In this document: in pieces, positions 25,126 to 33,652 of the stretch | How the letters are laid out: each line of letters starts with the position of its first letter | Position numbering within the stretch: position 1 is the first letter of the stretch | Source of the DNA: Pedobacter sp. KBS0701 | Lineage (GTDB): Bacteria > Bacteroidota > Bacteroidia > Sphingobacteriales > Sphingobacteriaceae | Reading direction: 5' to 3' | NCBI RefSeq assembly: GCF_005938645.2 | Contig: NZ_CP042171.1 | Span: 3,844,001-3,908,000 of the forward strand | DNA: 64,000 nucleotides | The notes under the pieces: model-generated | The model's database searches: none | Told to the model about the DNA's origin: nothing | Seen by the model: only the letters and a program-made list of their open reading frames with translations | Made by a program: the position numbers and the translations under genes

Positions 25126-25566
25126 ATGAAGAATTTACTTTTTGTCGCTTTAATGTTTTTATTACCTACTACCCTTTTGGCCCAAAGACCAAAGGCAGAA
25201 GAAATAGAATCACTTAAAATAGCTTTTTTTACACAAAAACTGGATTTATCACCTGAAGAGGCCAAAATTTTCTGGCCGATTTATAACGATATGCAGGAAG
25301 AGCAAAATGCCCTGCGCAAAGAGCGCATGCAAAAAATGATCTCTTTCAGAAAAACGACTGAAATTGATAATTTAACAGATGCACAGGTACAGAGCTTAAT
25401 TACCAGCGAATTTGATTTTAAACAAAGAGATCTTAATCTCGATAAAAAATATTACAACAAACTTAAAGCAGTATTGCCCATAAAAGTTGTTGGAAAGTTT
25501 TACCGGGCTCAGGAAGGTTTTAAACGAGAGTTACTCAACCGGTTTAAAGGCGGCCAAAAGCAATAA
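25126..25566 (+). CDS. Spy/CpxP-like periplasmic protein of the sigma factor operon
   Basis: 146 residues with a signal peptide ending TTLLAQ (residue 20). The mature part is nearly all helical, with the LSPEEAKIFWPIYNDMQEEQ and NLTDAQVQSLI helices typical of LTxxQ-type Spy/CpxP relatives. These bind unfolded protein or metals in the periplasm and often feed back on a stress sensor. Seven bases from the upstream gene, and followed by a terminator. Confidence 0.82.
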   Translation: MKNLLFVALMFLLPTTLLAQRPKAEEIESLKIAFFTQKLDLSPEEAKIFWPIYNDMQEEQNALRKERMQKMISFRKTTEIDNLTDAQVQSLITSEFDFKQRDLNLDKKYYNKLKAVLPIKVVGKFYRAQEGFKRELLNRFKGGQKQ

Positions 25567-25570
25567 ATAA

Positions 25571-25600
25571 AAAGACTTACAGTAATGTAGGTCTTTTTTT
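25571..25600 (+). terminator. intrinsic terminator of the sigma factor operon
   Basis: An 11-bp stem with one G-U pair (AAAGACTTACA / TGTAGGTCTTT), a four-base loop and a T-run, five bases after the stop. Confidence 0.9.
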
Positions 25601-25618
25601 GTTTTAAAAGCAAGTGAA

Positions 25619-28261
25619 CTACTTTATAGACATCGACACATTAAGCATAATGTACCTGCCCAAAATCGATGATGAATAATTTGAAGAAGATACCTCACTA
25701 ATATTCAAATTGTTGAAAGCTTTAAGATTCGCCAGATTTTTCCCTTGAATACAATATTTAAAACTTCCTTTTGAAGGATTATATTGAAATTCCGTATCAA
25801 TCAGGTTAAAGTTCTGACCATTCATTCTATACATATTATATGATGAAAAATTAAAAATCTGATCACTGATTTTACACCTATATTCTAAACTATATTTATA
25901 AGCGTTACTTGCTGCAATTTTAATACCCTCATTTTTTGTTCTATTTAACATCAATTCCGTACCAATTCCAAAATTAACCGGCAGATCAAAACCTGTATTA
26001 ATTTTAGCGTTTAGCGAGTGATTAATAGAAGTATATTTTTTCACACCACTACCAAATTGACTATAATAATTTGTAATAGAAGGCGCATAACTTCCTGTTA
26101 ATGTAATATAAAGTAATGGAATGAATTTTTTAGTATTAATATTGGCATTAAAAGCTTTAATTCCTTTATATGGTTGTTTTTCAGAGTAATTCAAAGTGTT
26201 TTGGAAGAAATTGGTATACAAAAATCCGTTTCTACTGTAACTTCCATTTAAAGCAATATTTATAATGAAATAACTATTAAAAAAATCATTATAACCATAA
26301 CTTAAACCTGCTGAATGAGTATTATAGTTATAAAAATTGGTTAAACCACTATTAAAATTTCTAATGTCGGTAAGAATATAATTTTCGTAGTACTCGATAG
26401 GCTGTGGATTATTATTTTTATAATTATACGTTAATGATATATTTTGGACCTGGTTAGGTCTGTATGATAATGATAAACTTGGTTCTAAAATTAAATAGGT
26501 ACTATCCTTACCCATGTTTTGCAAAAACTGTAATGTTGATTTTAATTGAGCTGTAACTTTTATAGGCTGATTATCATACACGTATTTTCCATCAATATAA
26601 CTTTGATTAACTTTAAATAGGTTATTGTTTATAAAATCCCAACCCATCAAAACCTGATTACCCTCATTTATCTTAAATAAATTGGAGTTTATTTTAAAGT
26701 GATTTATCTCATTGCCAATATTTAGGTAAAGAAAGTTCTTGTTATACCTTTTTAATCCTTCAAAATCCAATTTCAGTTTAAAGTTTTGATTATTAACCAT
26801 TTGAATTAGATTTTGAGCACCACTAAATACTGGTATACTCTTGTAAAGTTGAGAGCTTGCATTGTAAATTTGACTTACATCATCAGCTAAAATCCTTGCA
26901 GAGAAAAGACAAGCAGTTTTTTGATTTGCCTTAATTGTATATCTTAACTGGCCATTAAAGTTTCGGTTCAAATCTGATTGATTTTGAATAACACTATCGC
27001 CCATCATTTCGTTAAAAATAGAAAAGGCAGTACTATTAAATTGTTTTGGTTCTTGTTTATAGACCAATTTAGCCCAGAAACGAGCATTTTTTTTAACAAG
27101 ATAATCCACACTAAAATCACCCTTAAATGTTTTATTTAAACTCGTTCGATTATCGTTATCTTCTGTATAGATAGAATTTGGTGGGAAATAGGTATTCTGT
27201 ACTGATGTTTGTCCAAACAATTTACTCCAAGAATAAAAAAGCGAATAATTAATTTTAAATCTATCTGTTATCCTGGTTATTGCATTTAAACTCCCTTGAG
27301 TTGTATTATTTATAGTGTAAAGGGTTGCATCAAAAGGATTATAAGTACCAATTTCATGTTTGATAATTTGGTTATTGCCAGTAAATTTTCTATTCTCATC
27401 CACTAAATTCAAAATATTACTGTTCAATTCCCCATTTAAGTTACTGTGATTTACGAAAGCAAATGCTTTGGTTTTATCTATAAATGAAATAAGATTAGTG
27501 GAAATTTGTCGTCTCTCGATCGTTCCAAGTCCGACATCCACACTTCCAATGATTTTCTTTGCTTTTTTATTCTTGACTTTCAGGTTAAGAACGATATCAT
27601 CACTATTAATAATGCCTTTAAGTAAATTATCCTCAACATAATGCTCCAATGCCTGTACTTCTTCAACAAATTCGGGTTTAAGGTTTTTGGTAATAGCTTT
27701 ATAACCTTCCCCGGTCAAATCATCACCTTCCAATAATACCCGGCTAATTTTTTTGCCCTTAAAAAAGATTGTACCATCCTTATTTACTTCCATACCGGGC
27801 ATCTTTTTTATCACACTTTCCAGGTTTCGATCTTCAGGACTTGTAAAGCGTAAAACATTATATTTAGTAGTGTCATTATTTACCTGTACAGCATTAGGCG
27901 CTTTTATATAAATCTCACTAAGTTGTTTTTTATCTTCTATTAATGAGAAATTATGCAGAAATATTGGTTGTTTGAGAAGATCGTTACGGGTGATAATCAC
28001 AGTATCCCTTTTGTAACCAATGTAGGCAGAAATCAATAAGAATTTATCAGATTGATCTATCTGTCCACCGATATTGAAATGACCGTTACTATCAGAAAAG
28101 CCATAAATAAGTAAATCTTGTTGTTTAAAGGTTTTAAGCTGAATAGATGCTGATGCTAATTGTAAATTCCCAGCACTTACTGTTCCTTTTAATTGTACAG
28201 ATTGAGCAAAAGATAAGTGATAAATAAATATAGAGAAGAGAAATAGAAAATATTTATTCAT
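25619..28261 (-). CDS. outer-membrane receptor-like protein linked to GLPGLI genes
   Basis: 880 residues. A signal peptide ending HLSFAQ (residue 20) precedes a carboxypeptidase-regulatory-like domain (about 22-110). A plug-like domain follows (NLESVIKKMPGMEVNKDG, KKISRVLLEGDDLTGEGYKAI), then a long beta-barrel. No SusD-like partner. It starts on the last base of the stop codon of the upstream GLPGLI gene (TAATG), so the pair was translationally coupled. Such receptors often neighbour GLPGLI genes in Bacteroidota; the substrate is unknown. Codon use looks more AT-rich than in the housekeeping genes around it. Confidence 0.85.
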   Translation of the reverse strand: MNKYFLFLFSIFIYHLSFAQSVQLKGTVSAGNLQLASASIQLKTFKQQDLLIYGFSDSNGHFNIGGQIDQSDKFLLISAYIGYKRDTVIITRNDLLKQPIFLHNFSLIEDKKQLSEIYIKAPNAVQVNNDTTKYNVLRFTSPEDRNLESVIKKMPGMEVNKDGTIFFKGKKISRVLLEGDDLTGEGYKAITKNLKPEFVEEVQALEHYVEDNLLKGIINSDDIVLNLKVKNKKAKKIIGSVDVGLGTIERRQISTNLISFIDKTKAFAFVNHSNLNGELNSNILNLVDENRKFTGNNQIIKHEIGTYNPFDATLYTINNTTQGSLNAITRITDRFKINYSLFYSWSKLFGQTSVQNTYFPPNSIYTEDNDNRTSLNKTFKGDFSVDYLVKKNARFWAKLVYKQEPKQFNSTAFSIFNEMMGDSVIQNQSDLNRNFNGQLRYTIKANQKTACLFSARILADDVSQIYNASSQLYKSIPVFSGAQNLIQMVNNQNFKLKLDFEGLKRYNKNFLYLNIGNEINHFKINSNLFKINEGNQVLMGWDFINNNLFKVNQSYIDGKYVYDNQPIKVTAQLKSTLQFLQNMGKDSTYLILEPSLSLSYRPNQVQNISLTYNYKNNNPQPIEYYENYILTDIRNFNSGLTNFYNYNTHSAGLSYGYNDFFNSYFIINIALNGSYSRNGFLYTNFFQNTLNYSEKQPYKGIKAFNANINTKKFIPLLYITLTGSYAPSITNYYSQFGSGVKKYTSINHSLNAKINTGFDLPVNFGIGTELMLNRTKNEGIKIAASNAYKYSLEYRCKISDQIFNFSSYNMYRMNGQNFNLIDTEFQYNPSKGSFKYCIQGKNLANLKAFNNLNISEVSSSNYSSSILGRYIMLNVSMSIK

Positions 28262-29037
28262 TAAAATTTCTCTTGTTTTTCCGGCAGGCTGATGCTGTTT
28301 ATACCATAAGCCTCGTTAGCTTCAGTAACTACTACTCGACTCATTTTTTTATAGCTCTCTATCTTAGTATTATAGATATCTATAAATCCTTTATGTGATA
28401 AAGGTTTATCAAAATTATAAATTTGAGGAGTGTCTACAAGTCTTTCATCAAATTTTGCTTTTAAAGCAATCACACCACGTTCATAAACATATTTATTTTC
28501 GCAGTCGCTCACTTTAATAATTAGGCCAGGTAAACCACCAAATTTCAAAGGCCCTAATGGCAAAGGTATTGACTCAGCAAACCAGGCGGTATAATTTCTG
28601 CCTCTAAAATTCAAAGTGGCTTTGGTACAATTATAATTTGATATTTTTTGATGTTCTGTTGTTACATTCCATCTTAAGTTATTTAAATTGTCACTAATTA
28701 AATACAATTTAAATAATATATTATCTGCAAGAATCATCTTATTGTCTGCTATATCTTTGAAATAAATGGCAATCTTTTTGAATTGGTAAACTTAACAGCT
28801 TTAACTTTCCTTATGTTTCATTTTGAATTATGGTATCTCTATAATTCGCTTTGTATTTGGGAATACCAAATACAATTGACTTTTTCGCTGTAAAATAAGT
28901 TATAAAGTTGACCTCATCTGTACTTTTAGCTAGGCTTTCAGTTAACTTATAATTCAGAGTTCATGAGAATTGTGCCATCAACAAAAAAGGGAAAATGCAA
29001 AAAAAGCTGATAATAAATTAAACTTTTTAAATGACAT
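28261..29037 (-). pseudogene. GLPGLI-family gene broken in three reading frames
   Basis: The C-terminal part is one open frame (28261 up to about 28785) with KFGGLPGLIIKV and GRNYTAWFAESIP. It has no signal peptide if started at its first ATG (28737). Upstream, 28960-28811 reads in another frame as LNYKLTESLAKSTDEVNFIT and YFTAKKSIVFGIPKYK. This lines up with YRYTVNDNLMPSMANYIVYF and the following NDFKSIELG of the intact neighbour. Further up, 29037-28978 encodes the signal peptide MSFKKFNLLSAFFAFSLFC in a third frame, then a stop. Put together the pieces give a gene of normal length (777 versus 753 bases), so at least two frame changes have inactivated it. Confidence 0.85.
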
Positions 29038-29483
29038 GTAAATTGGCTTTAATAATAAACCTATCCGAAAAATAAAGCTAAACATAACTTTTGGAAAATT
29101 TAAGAATTCTAAACTCCTATCTTTCCAAGAAGTTTGCAAGATAAATAACATTATGAATACACTTAATTCTTTTACTCTCCTATCATTTTCCACCTAAAGT
29201 TATTGAGAATATATGTTATCAAAAATTTTCTACACCCCAATAAATTTAACTACTAACAATCACTTCAATTCCAACTCTCTAGACAAAAGATAATTTCTTA
29301 TTTACGCGGAAATTTTATCAACTACAATTAATTAGTCCATTACTCAGACCAATAATAAACCAGGGATAAAAAAATTAGTGACCCTGAGATATCGTTGGCA
29401 AATAGTACATTTTTAGTTTTATGAAAACTCTTCGTTTTCATACTTTTTGTTTTGACCCCGAGGCAAGCCTCGAAGTATTCTCA
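29038..29483. other. gene-free stretch with two hairpins
   Basis: No gene is supported here. Near the end of the intact GLPGLI gene lie a perfect hairpin ATGAAAAC/GTTTTCAT (29421-29441) and a second, CGAGGC-AA-GCCTCG (29459-29472), extended by ATACTT/AAGTAT arms. They may end the minus-strand GLPGLI transcript. The rest is plain AT-rich sequence. Confidence 0.6.
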
Positions 29484-30236
29484 TTAAAATAACTCCATTT
29501 TAGGTGGCAGCATTATCCCTCTTGAGACCCATCCCCCATCTTTTCCAGTTTCAACCACTTTTGCCATTTTTTTATTATTTGCAACCATTCTGTTATATAA
29601 TGCGATAAATTGCTTGTGAGAAATTCCTTTATCTTCGTTATACTCTCTAGGGATAGCAACTGTACTTTTATCAAATTTTGCTTTTAAAGTTATTCCCGTT
29701 AATTCCCAGCTAAAAATCGACATGCTATCATCAACTTTAACGATCAATCCAGGTAAACCACAAAACTTCCATGGGCCATTTTGAATAGGAATGTCTTCAG
29801 TAAACCATGCAATATAATTTCTACCCCTAAATTGCACTTGAGCTTTCGTACAATTGAATTTCATAATCTTCTTTTTTTCCCTCGTAATAGTCCACTTAAA
29901 ATTCAATAAAGTATCCATTATTAGTTTTGTTTTAGCACCTAAATAATCTGCTGTAACTAGTTTTTTTTCATTAAAATCCTTATAAACAAATGGTTCCTTA
30001 CCCTCTACAATTAACATTCCGGTATTATCATTAACTTCACCAGACTTAAGATTGGACTTAACTCCCAATTCTATTGATTTAAAATCATTAAAATAAACAA
30101 TATAATTTGCCATACTTGGCATTAAATTGTCATTAACAGTATATCTATAGGTTATTGCGCCCTTTGTTTGTGCTTTTGTAACTATAGCTATGAGCGTTAA
30201 AAAAACACAAGAAAATATTTTATTAGTTAAATTCAT
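29484..30236 (-). CDS. GLPGLI family protein, intact
   Basis: 250 residues with a signal peptide ending VTKAQ (residue 23). The family name motif lies at 160-165 in KFCGLPGLIVKV, after FRGRNYIAWFTEDIPIQNGP. The family is confined mainly to Bacteroidota, is exported, and has no established function; it is commonly found beside outer-membrane receptors. It is the paralogue of the broken gene downstream at 28261-29037. ATG 30236. Confidence 0.92.
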   Translation of the reverse strand: MNLTNKIFSCVFLTLIAIVTKAQTKGAITYRYTVNDNLMPSMANYIVYFNDFKSIELGVKSNLKSGEVNDNTGMLIVEGKEPFVYKDFNEKKLVTADYLGAKTKLIMDTLLNFKWTITREKKKIMKFNCTKAQVQFRGRNYIAWFTEDIPIQNGPWKFCGLPGLIVKVDDSMSIFSWELTGITLKAKFDKSTVAIPREYNEDKGISHKQFIALYNRMVANNKKMAKVVETGKDGGWVSRGIMLPPKMELF

Positions 30237-30334
30237 GAATTATGTTAATAACATTAAAAGATCTGAATTATTAATATCTTAATCAGTCATTTTAATTTGC
30301 ATAATTAAAATGACTGATTAGAAGCTTAAATCCA

Positions 30335-30616
30335 CTATGGGGTATCTGCTACCGGAACTGGTACATCCTCAGTTCCTTCCGCAGTGTCATCTTGTACAGG
30401 TAATAGTTCAGCCTTTGCCATATCCTTTGCCTGGGACATAGCTAGCTGACATGTACTAGCTGAATTAATTATAACTATTGTTCTATAATTAACTCCGGCA
30501 TTATTAAAAACTTTTAAATAATAGGTTGCTGTACAATTTCTCATTTTCAAGATTATACTAGCAAAAACACTTGCGCTCATCAAGCACATCATAATTACAA
30601 CTAAAATTTTCTTCAT
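30335..30616 (-). CDS. small exported protein, 93 residues
   Basis: A clear signal peptide (MKKILVVIMMCLMSASVFA) is followed by about 74 residues with two cysteines (RNCTATYY and SASTCQLA), which could form a disulphide, and an acidic, proline-rich tail (TAEGTEDVPVPVADTP). I do not recognise a family. It lies 98 bases upstream of the intact GLPGLI gene on the same strand, so it may be part of that cluster. Confidence 0.75.
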   Translation of the reverse strand: MKKILVVIMMCLMSASVFASIILKMRNCTATYYLKVFNNAGVNYRTIVIINSASTCQLAMSQAKDMAKAELLPVQDDTAEGTEDVPVPVADTP

Positions 30617-30703
30617 TTTTTTAAGATTTAAGGTTAATTTATTTGATTAATTATCCTCAAACTTCATTTATTAAAATTTAAAATAAAATTTTTTAAATCA
30701 ATA

Positions 30704-30750
30704 ACCATCTAGTTGACATCAACAACCATCAAGGCGACATGAACGACCAT
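30704..30750. promoter_or_regulatory. 21-bp tandem direct repeat upstream of the LytTR gene
   Basis: Two 21-base units, ACCATCTAGTTGACATCAAC(A) and ACCATCAAGGCGACATGAAC(G), agree at 16 of 21 positions and are followed by a third partial ACCAT. LytTR-domain regulators bind pairs of short direct repeats about two helical turns apart, so this may be the autoregulatory site of the response regulator starting at 30849. It could also serve the divergent small exported gene. Confidence 0.5.
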
Positions 30751-30848
30751 TTTTATATTTTATGTATTATCATTTGGAACTACGTAACATAACTATTACT
30801 TTAGGTTTAAATTATCTCAAAATAACTAACGCTCTAATATTTAAGAAA

Positions 30849-31571
30849 ATGTATACTTGTCTCGCTATTGACGATGAATCTTCAGCTATAGAAATCATTA
30901 CCGATTATGTTGCCGCACTGCCTCAGTTTAAATTGCTAAAATCATATAGCATTGCTGAAACTGCACTCAAAGAAATCGAAAACCTTAAAAAACCGGTTGA
31001 TGTAATCTTTATGGATATTGAAATGCCAAATATGAACGGCCTCGAACTGGCCAAACTAATCAAACACAAAACCAATAAATTGGTGTTTACAACGGCTCAT
31101 TCAACTTATGCCATCAATGCTTATGAACTGGAAGCAGATGCTTTTTTATTAAAGCCCTTTTCACAAGCAAAATTTGACCAGATAGTAAAAAAATTATTTT
31201 CACCATCAGCAAATACACAAACCAATAAAACTGAAGATTTCGTTCTGTTAAAAAGTACCGAACAAAGAAACAGATTTATCAAAATTAAACTGGACAAAAT
31301 TTATGCAGTGGAAGCACAAGAACGAGTAATCAAAGTTCATTTAGAGCAGGAAACCATCCTCTCCAATTCAAGTTTTGCTGATGCTCTGGTTTTATTACAT
31401 CCTGAAAAAGGTTTTTCGCAGGTGCACCGGTCATTTATTATTGCAGAAAACCAGATTAAAACGTTAGAAAGATCCTATATCATTCTGAACAATGGTATCA
31501 GGATCTCTATCGGCAGGAAGTATCTGGATTTTTATCATAAGATGTCGAAGAAGAAAAAGAATCTTGCGTAA
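30849..31571 (+). CDS. LytTR-family DNA-binding response regulator
   Basis: 240 residues. The N-terminal receiver domain has acidic residues in AIDDES, the phosphoacceptor Asp56 in FMDIEMPNMNG and the conserved Lys in LLKPFS. A linker leads to a LytTR DNA-binding domain (about 140-240) with FSQVHRSFIIAENQI and NNGIRISIGRKY. ATG 30849 is preferred over more distant in-frame starts. No cognate histidine kinase is adjacent. A 21-bp direct repeat 100 bases upstream is a likely binding site. Confidence 0.92.
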   Translation: MYTCLAIDDESSAIEIITDYVAALPQFKLLKSYSIAETALKEIENLKKPVDVIFMDIEMPNMNGLELAKLIKHKTNKLVFTTAHSTYAINAYELEADAFLLKPFSQAKFDQIVKKLFSPSANTQTNKTEDFVLLKSTEQRNRFIKIKLDKIYAVEAQERVIKVHLEQETILSNSSFADALVLLHPEKGFSQVHRSFIIAENQIKTLERSYIILNNGIRISIGRKYLDFYHKMSKKKKNLA

Positions 31572-31576
31572 ATCCG

Positions 31577-31584
31577 TACTTTTG
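31577..31584 (+). promoter_or_regulatory. Bacteroidota -7 promoter box (aminotransferase)
   Basis: TACTTTTG, matching TAnnTTTG, four bases before the ATG at 31589, inside the short gap after the LytTR gene. Confidence 0.5.
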
Positions 31585-31588
31585 TGCC

Positions 31589-32779
31589 ATGCTTACCCAA
31601 CGTCAGTTGTTTTTACAACACAATGCGCAAACCTCTCCTGAACCTTTAATGCTCGAATTTGTAAGAGCAAAGGGCGTTTATATATACGATGCTGCTGATA
31701 AAAAACATTTAGATCTTATTGCCGGTATCGGCGTAAGCAATGTGGGCCACTGCCACCCAGCCGTGGTTAAAGCCATCCAGGACCAGGCCGAAACCTATAT
31801 GCACCTGATGGTTTATGGCGAATATGTACAAACGCCGCAGGTAAATTTTGCCAGGGCACTTGCCGAAATTTTACCCGAAAGCTTAAGCTGCACCTACTTT
31901 TTAAACTCTGGAACCGAGGCTGTGGAAGGTGCCATGAAACTGGCTAAACGCTATACTGGCCGGAAAGGATTTATTGCATGCAAAAATGCTTACCATGGTA
32001 GTACGCAAGGTGCAGAAAGTTTAATGGAAAGTGATTCTTATTCTTCTGGCTACGGTCCTTTCTTGCCACATGTAAGTTTTATTGAGCATAACAACCTTGC
32101 TGATCTCGAAAAAATCACTACAGAAATCGCTGCTGTTTTTATTGAGCCTATACAAGGCGAAGCCGGAATAAGGGTTGCTGATTTAAATTACATGCGGGCT
32201 TTAAGGACTAAATGCACGGAAACAGGTACATTATTAGTTTTCGATGAAATACAATCAGGTTTTGGCCGCAGTGGTAAAATGTTTGCTTTCGAGCATTATA
32301 ATGTGGCACCTGATGTACTGCTTTTAGCTAAGGGAATTGGTGGTGGAATGCCAATCGGTGCTTTTATCAGTTCACTGGAAATGATGTCGGTATTATCGCA
32401 CACACCTATTTTGGGCCACATGACTACCTTTGGCGGTCATCCGGTTTGTTGTGCAGCTGGTTTAGCCACTTTAAGAACCTTGGTTGATGGTCATATTGTG
32501 GATGAAGTTGAAGAAAAAGGTCAGTTGTTTAAACAGCTTTTAAAACATCCCGCAATTAAAGAAATCAGAGGCAAAGGTTTAATGCTCGCCGTTGAGTTTG
32601 AGAATTTCGGGATCAATAAAAAAATCATCGATGCCTGTATTTTAGATGGTGTATTGTCAGACTGGTTTTTACATTGCAGCAATTCTATGCGCATTGCTCC
32701 TCCGCTAATTATAACCAAAGAAGAAATTGAAGAAGCCTGTACGATCATTATAAAAAACATTAACTTAGTTGCAGGGTAA
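31589..32779 (+). CDS. class III pyridoxal-phosphate aminotransferase
   Basis: 396 residues of the acetylornithine/4-aminobutyrate aminotransferase fold type I. Landmarks are FLNSGTEAVEGAMKLAKRYT (phosphate-binding), CKNAYHGSTQGAESLM, the Asp in LVFDEIQSGFGRSG, and the PLP-binding lysine in LLLAKGIGGGMPIG. The length is close to that of ArgD, but no arginine genes are nearby, so the amino donor is unproven. Cytoplasmic. Confidence 0.9.
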   Translation: MLTQRQLFLQHNAQTSPEPLMLEFVRAKGVYIYDAADKKHLDLIAGIGVSNVGHCHPAVVKAIQDQAETYMHLMVYGEYVQTPQVNFARALAEILPESLSCTYFLNSGTEAVEGAMKLAKRYTGRKGFIACKNAYHGSTQGAESLMESDSYSSGYGPFLPHVSFIEHNNLADLEKITTEIAAVFIEPIQGEAGIRVADLNYMRALRTKCTETGTLLVFDEIQSGFGRSGKMFAFEHYNVAPDVLLLAKGIGGGMPIGAFISSLEMMSVLSHTPILGHMTTFGGHPVCCAAGLATLRTLVDGHIVDEVEEKGQLFKQLLKHPAIKEIRGKGLMLAVEFENFGINKKIIDACILDGVLSDWFLHCSNSMRIAPPLIITKEEIEEACTIIIKNINLVAG

Positions 32780-32837
32780 AAGCATAGCGTTGAACGCAAA
32801 GCGCATGGCGGTTAAACATTAAGACACAGTTAGCAGA

Positions 32838-33515
32838 ATGAACGTACTCATAGTTGAAGATGAAAAGAGCCTGGCGCTCGAAATGGATGAATTCTTAAGT
32901 AAAGAAGGATTTATTGTTGAACATGCATGGAAAAAATCTTCTGCAGAAGAAAAGATATTTGTTAACAGTTACGATTTCATTTTACTCGATCTGGGCTTAC
33001 CTGATGGTGATGGTTTTGATATTTTGAAACAGCTGAAAGCCATGAAAGACCGCGATGATGCCGTAATCATTTTAACTGCGCGTAGCGCTGTTGATGACCG
33101 GATTAAAGGCCTTGATGAGGGAGCAGATGATTATTTACCAAAACCATTTTCGCTAAACGAACTTTTAGCGCGTATGCATGCCATTACACGCAGGAAACAT
33201 AAGCTGGAGAAAAACGAGATCAATGTTCACGATTTTCTGCTTAACATACAGAACAGAACCGTTGCTTTTGGCGAAGAAAGATTAAACTTAACCAAAAAGG
33301 AATTCGAGATCTTCAACTACCTGGTGCTGAATAAAAACCGCGTGGTATCTCGCATGAGCTTAACAGAACACGTTTGGGGCGATATCTTAGAAGTAAACTC
33401 CGATTCGAACTTTGTTGATGTGCACGTTAAAAACTTACGTAAAAAACTGGCGGCATTAAGCCCTACTGATTGGTTTGAAACGGTGAGAAGTATTGGATAC
33501 AGAATTAATTGCTAG
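32838..33515 (+). CDS. OmpR/PhoB-family response regulator
   Basis: 225 residues. The receiver domain has EDE near the N-terminus, the phosphoacceptor Asp51 in ILLDLGLPDGDGF, and the conserved Lys in LPKPFSLNELLARM. The C-terminal winged helix includes LNLTKKEFEIFNYLVLNKNRVVSR and VDVHVKNLRKKL. It is the partner of the histidine kinase that starts 137 bases downstream. Confidence 0.95.
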   Translation: MNVLIVEDEKSLALEMDEFLSKEGFIVEHAWKKSSAEEKIFVNSYDFILLDLGLPDGDGFDILKQLKAMKDRDDAVIILTARSAVDDRIKGLDEGADDYLPKPFSLNELLARMHAITRRKHKLEKNEINVHDFLLNIQNRTVAFGEERLNLTKKEFEIFNYLVLNKNRVVSRMSLTEHVWGDILEVNSDSNFVDVHVKNLRKKLAALSPTDWFETVRSIGYRINC

Positions 33516-33652
33516 TGCGTTTAGGGTTGGGCGTTTGGCGGCTGGCCTCCATTTAACCGGATTCAATAATTACCAGATTAACCAACCAATGAACAAATGA
33601 CTAACGAACGAATGAACCTTTATCCATCTTACATCAAACATCATCCATTTGC

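Noticed and set aside
28978..29193. A 71-residue minus-strand frame as a separate gene
   Set aside because: Its last nineteen codons are the signal peptide of the broken GLPGLI gene; the part before has no gene-like features.
30704..30750. CRISPR-like array
   Set aside because: Units follow each other without spacers, are only 21 bases long and differ from one another.
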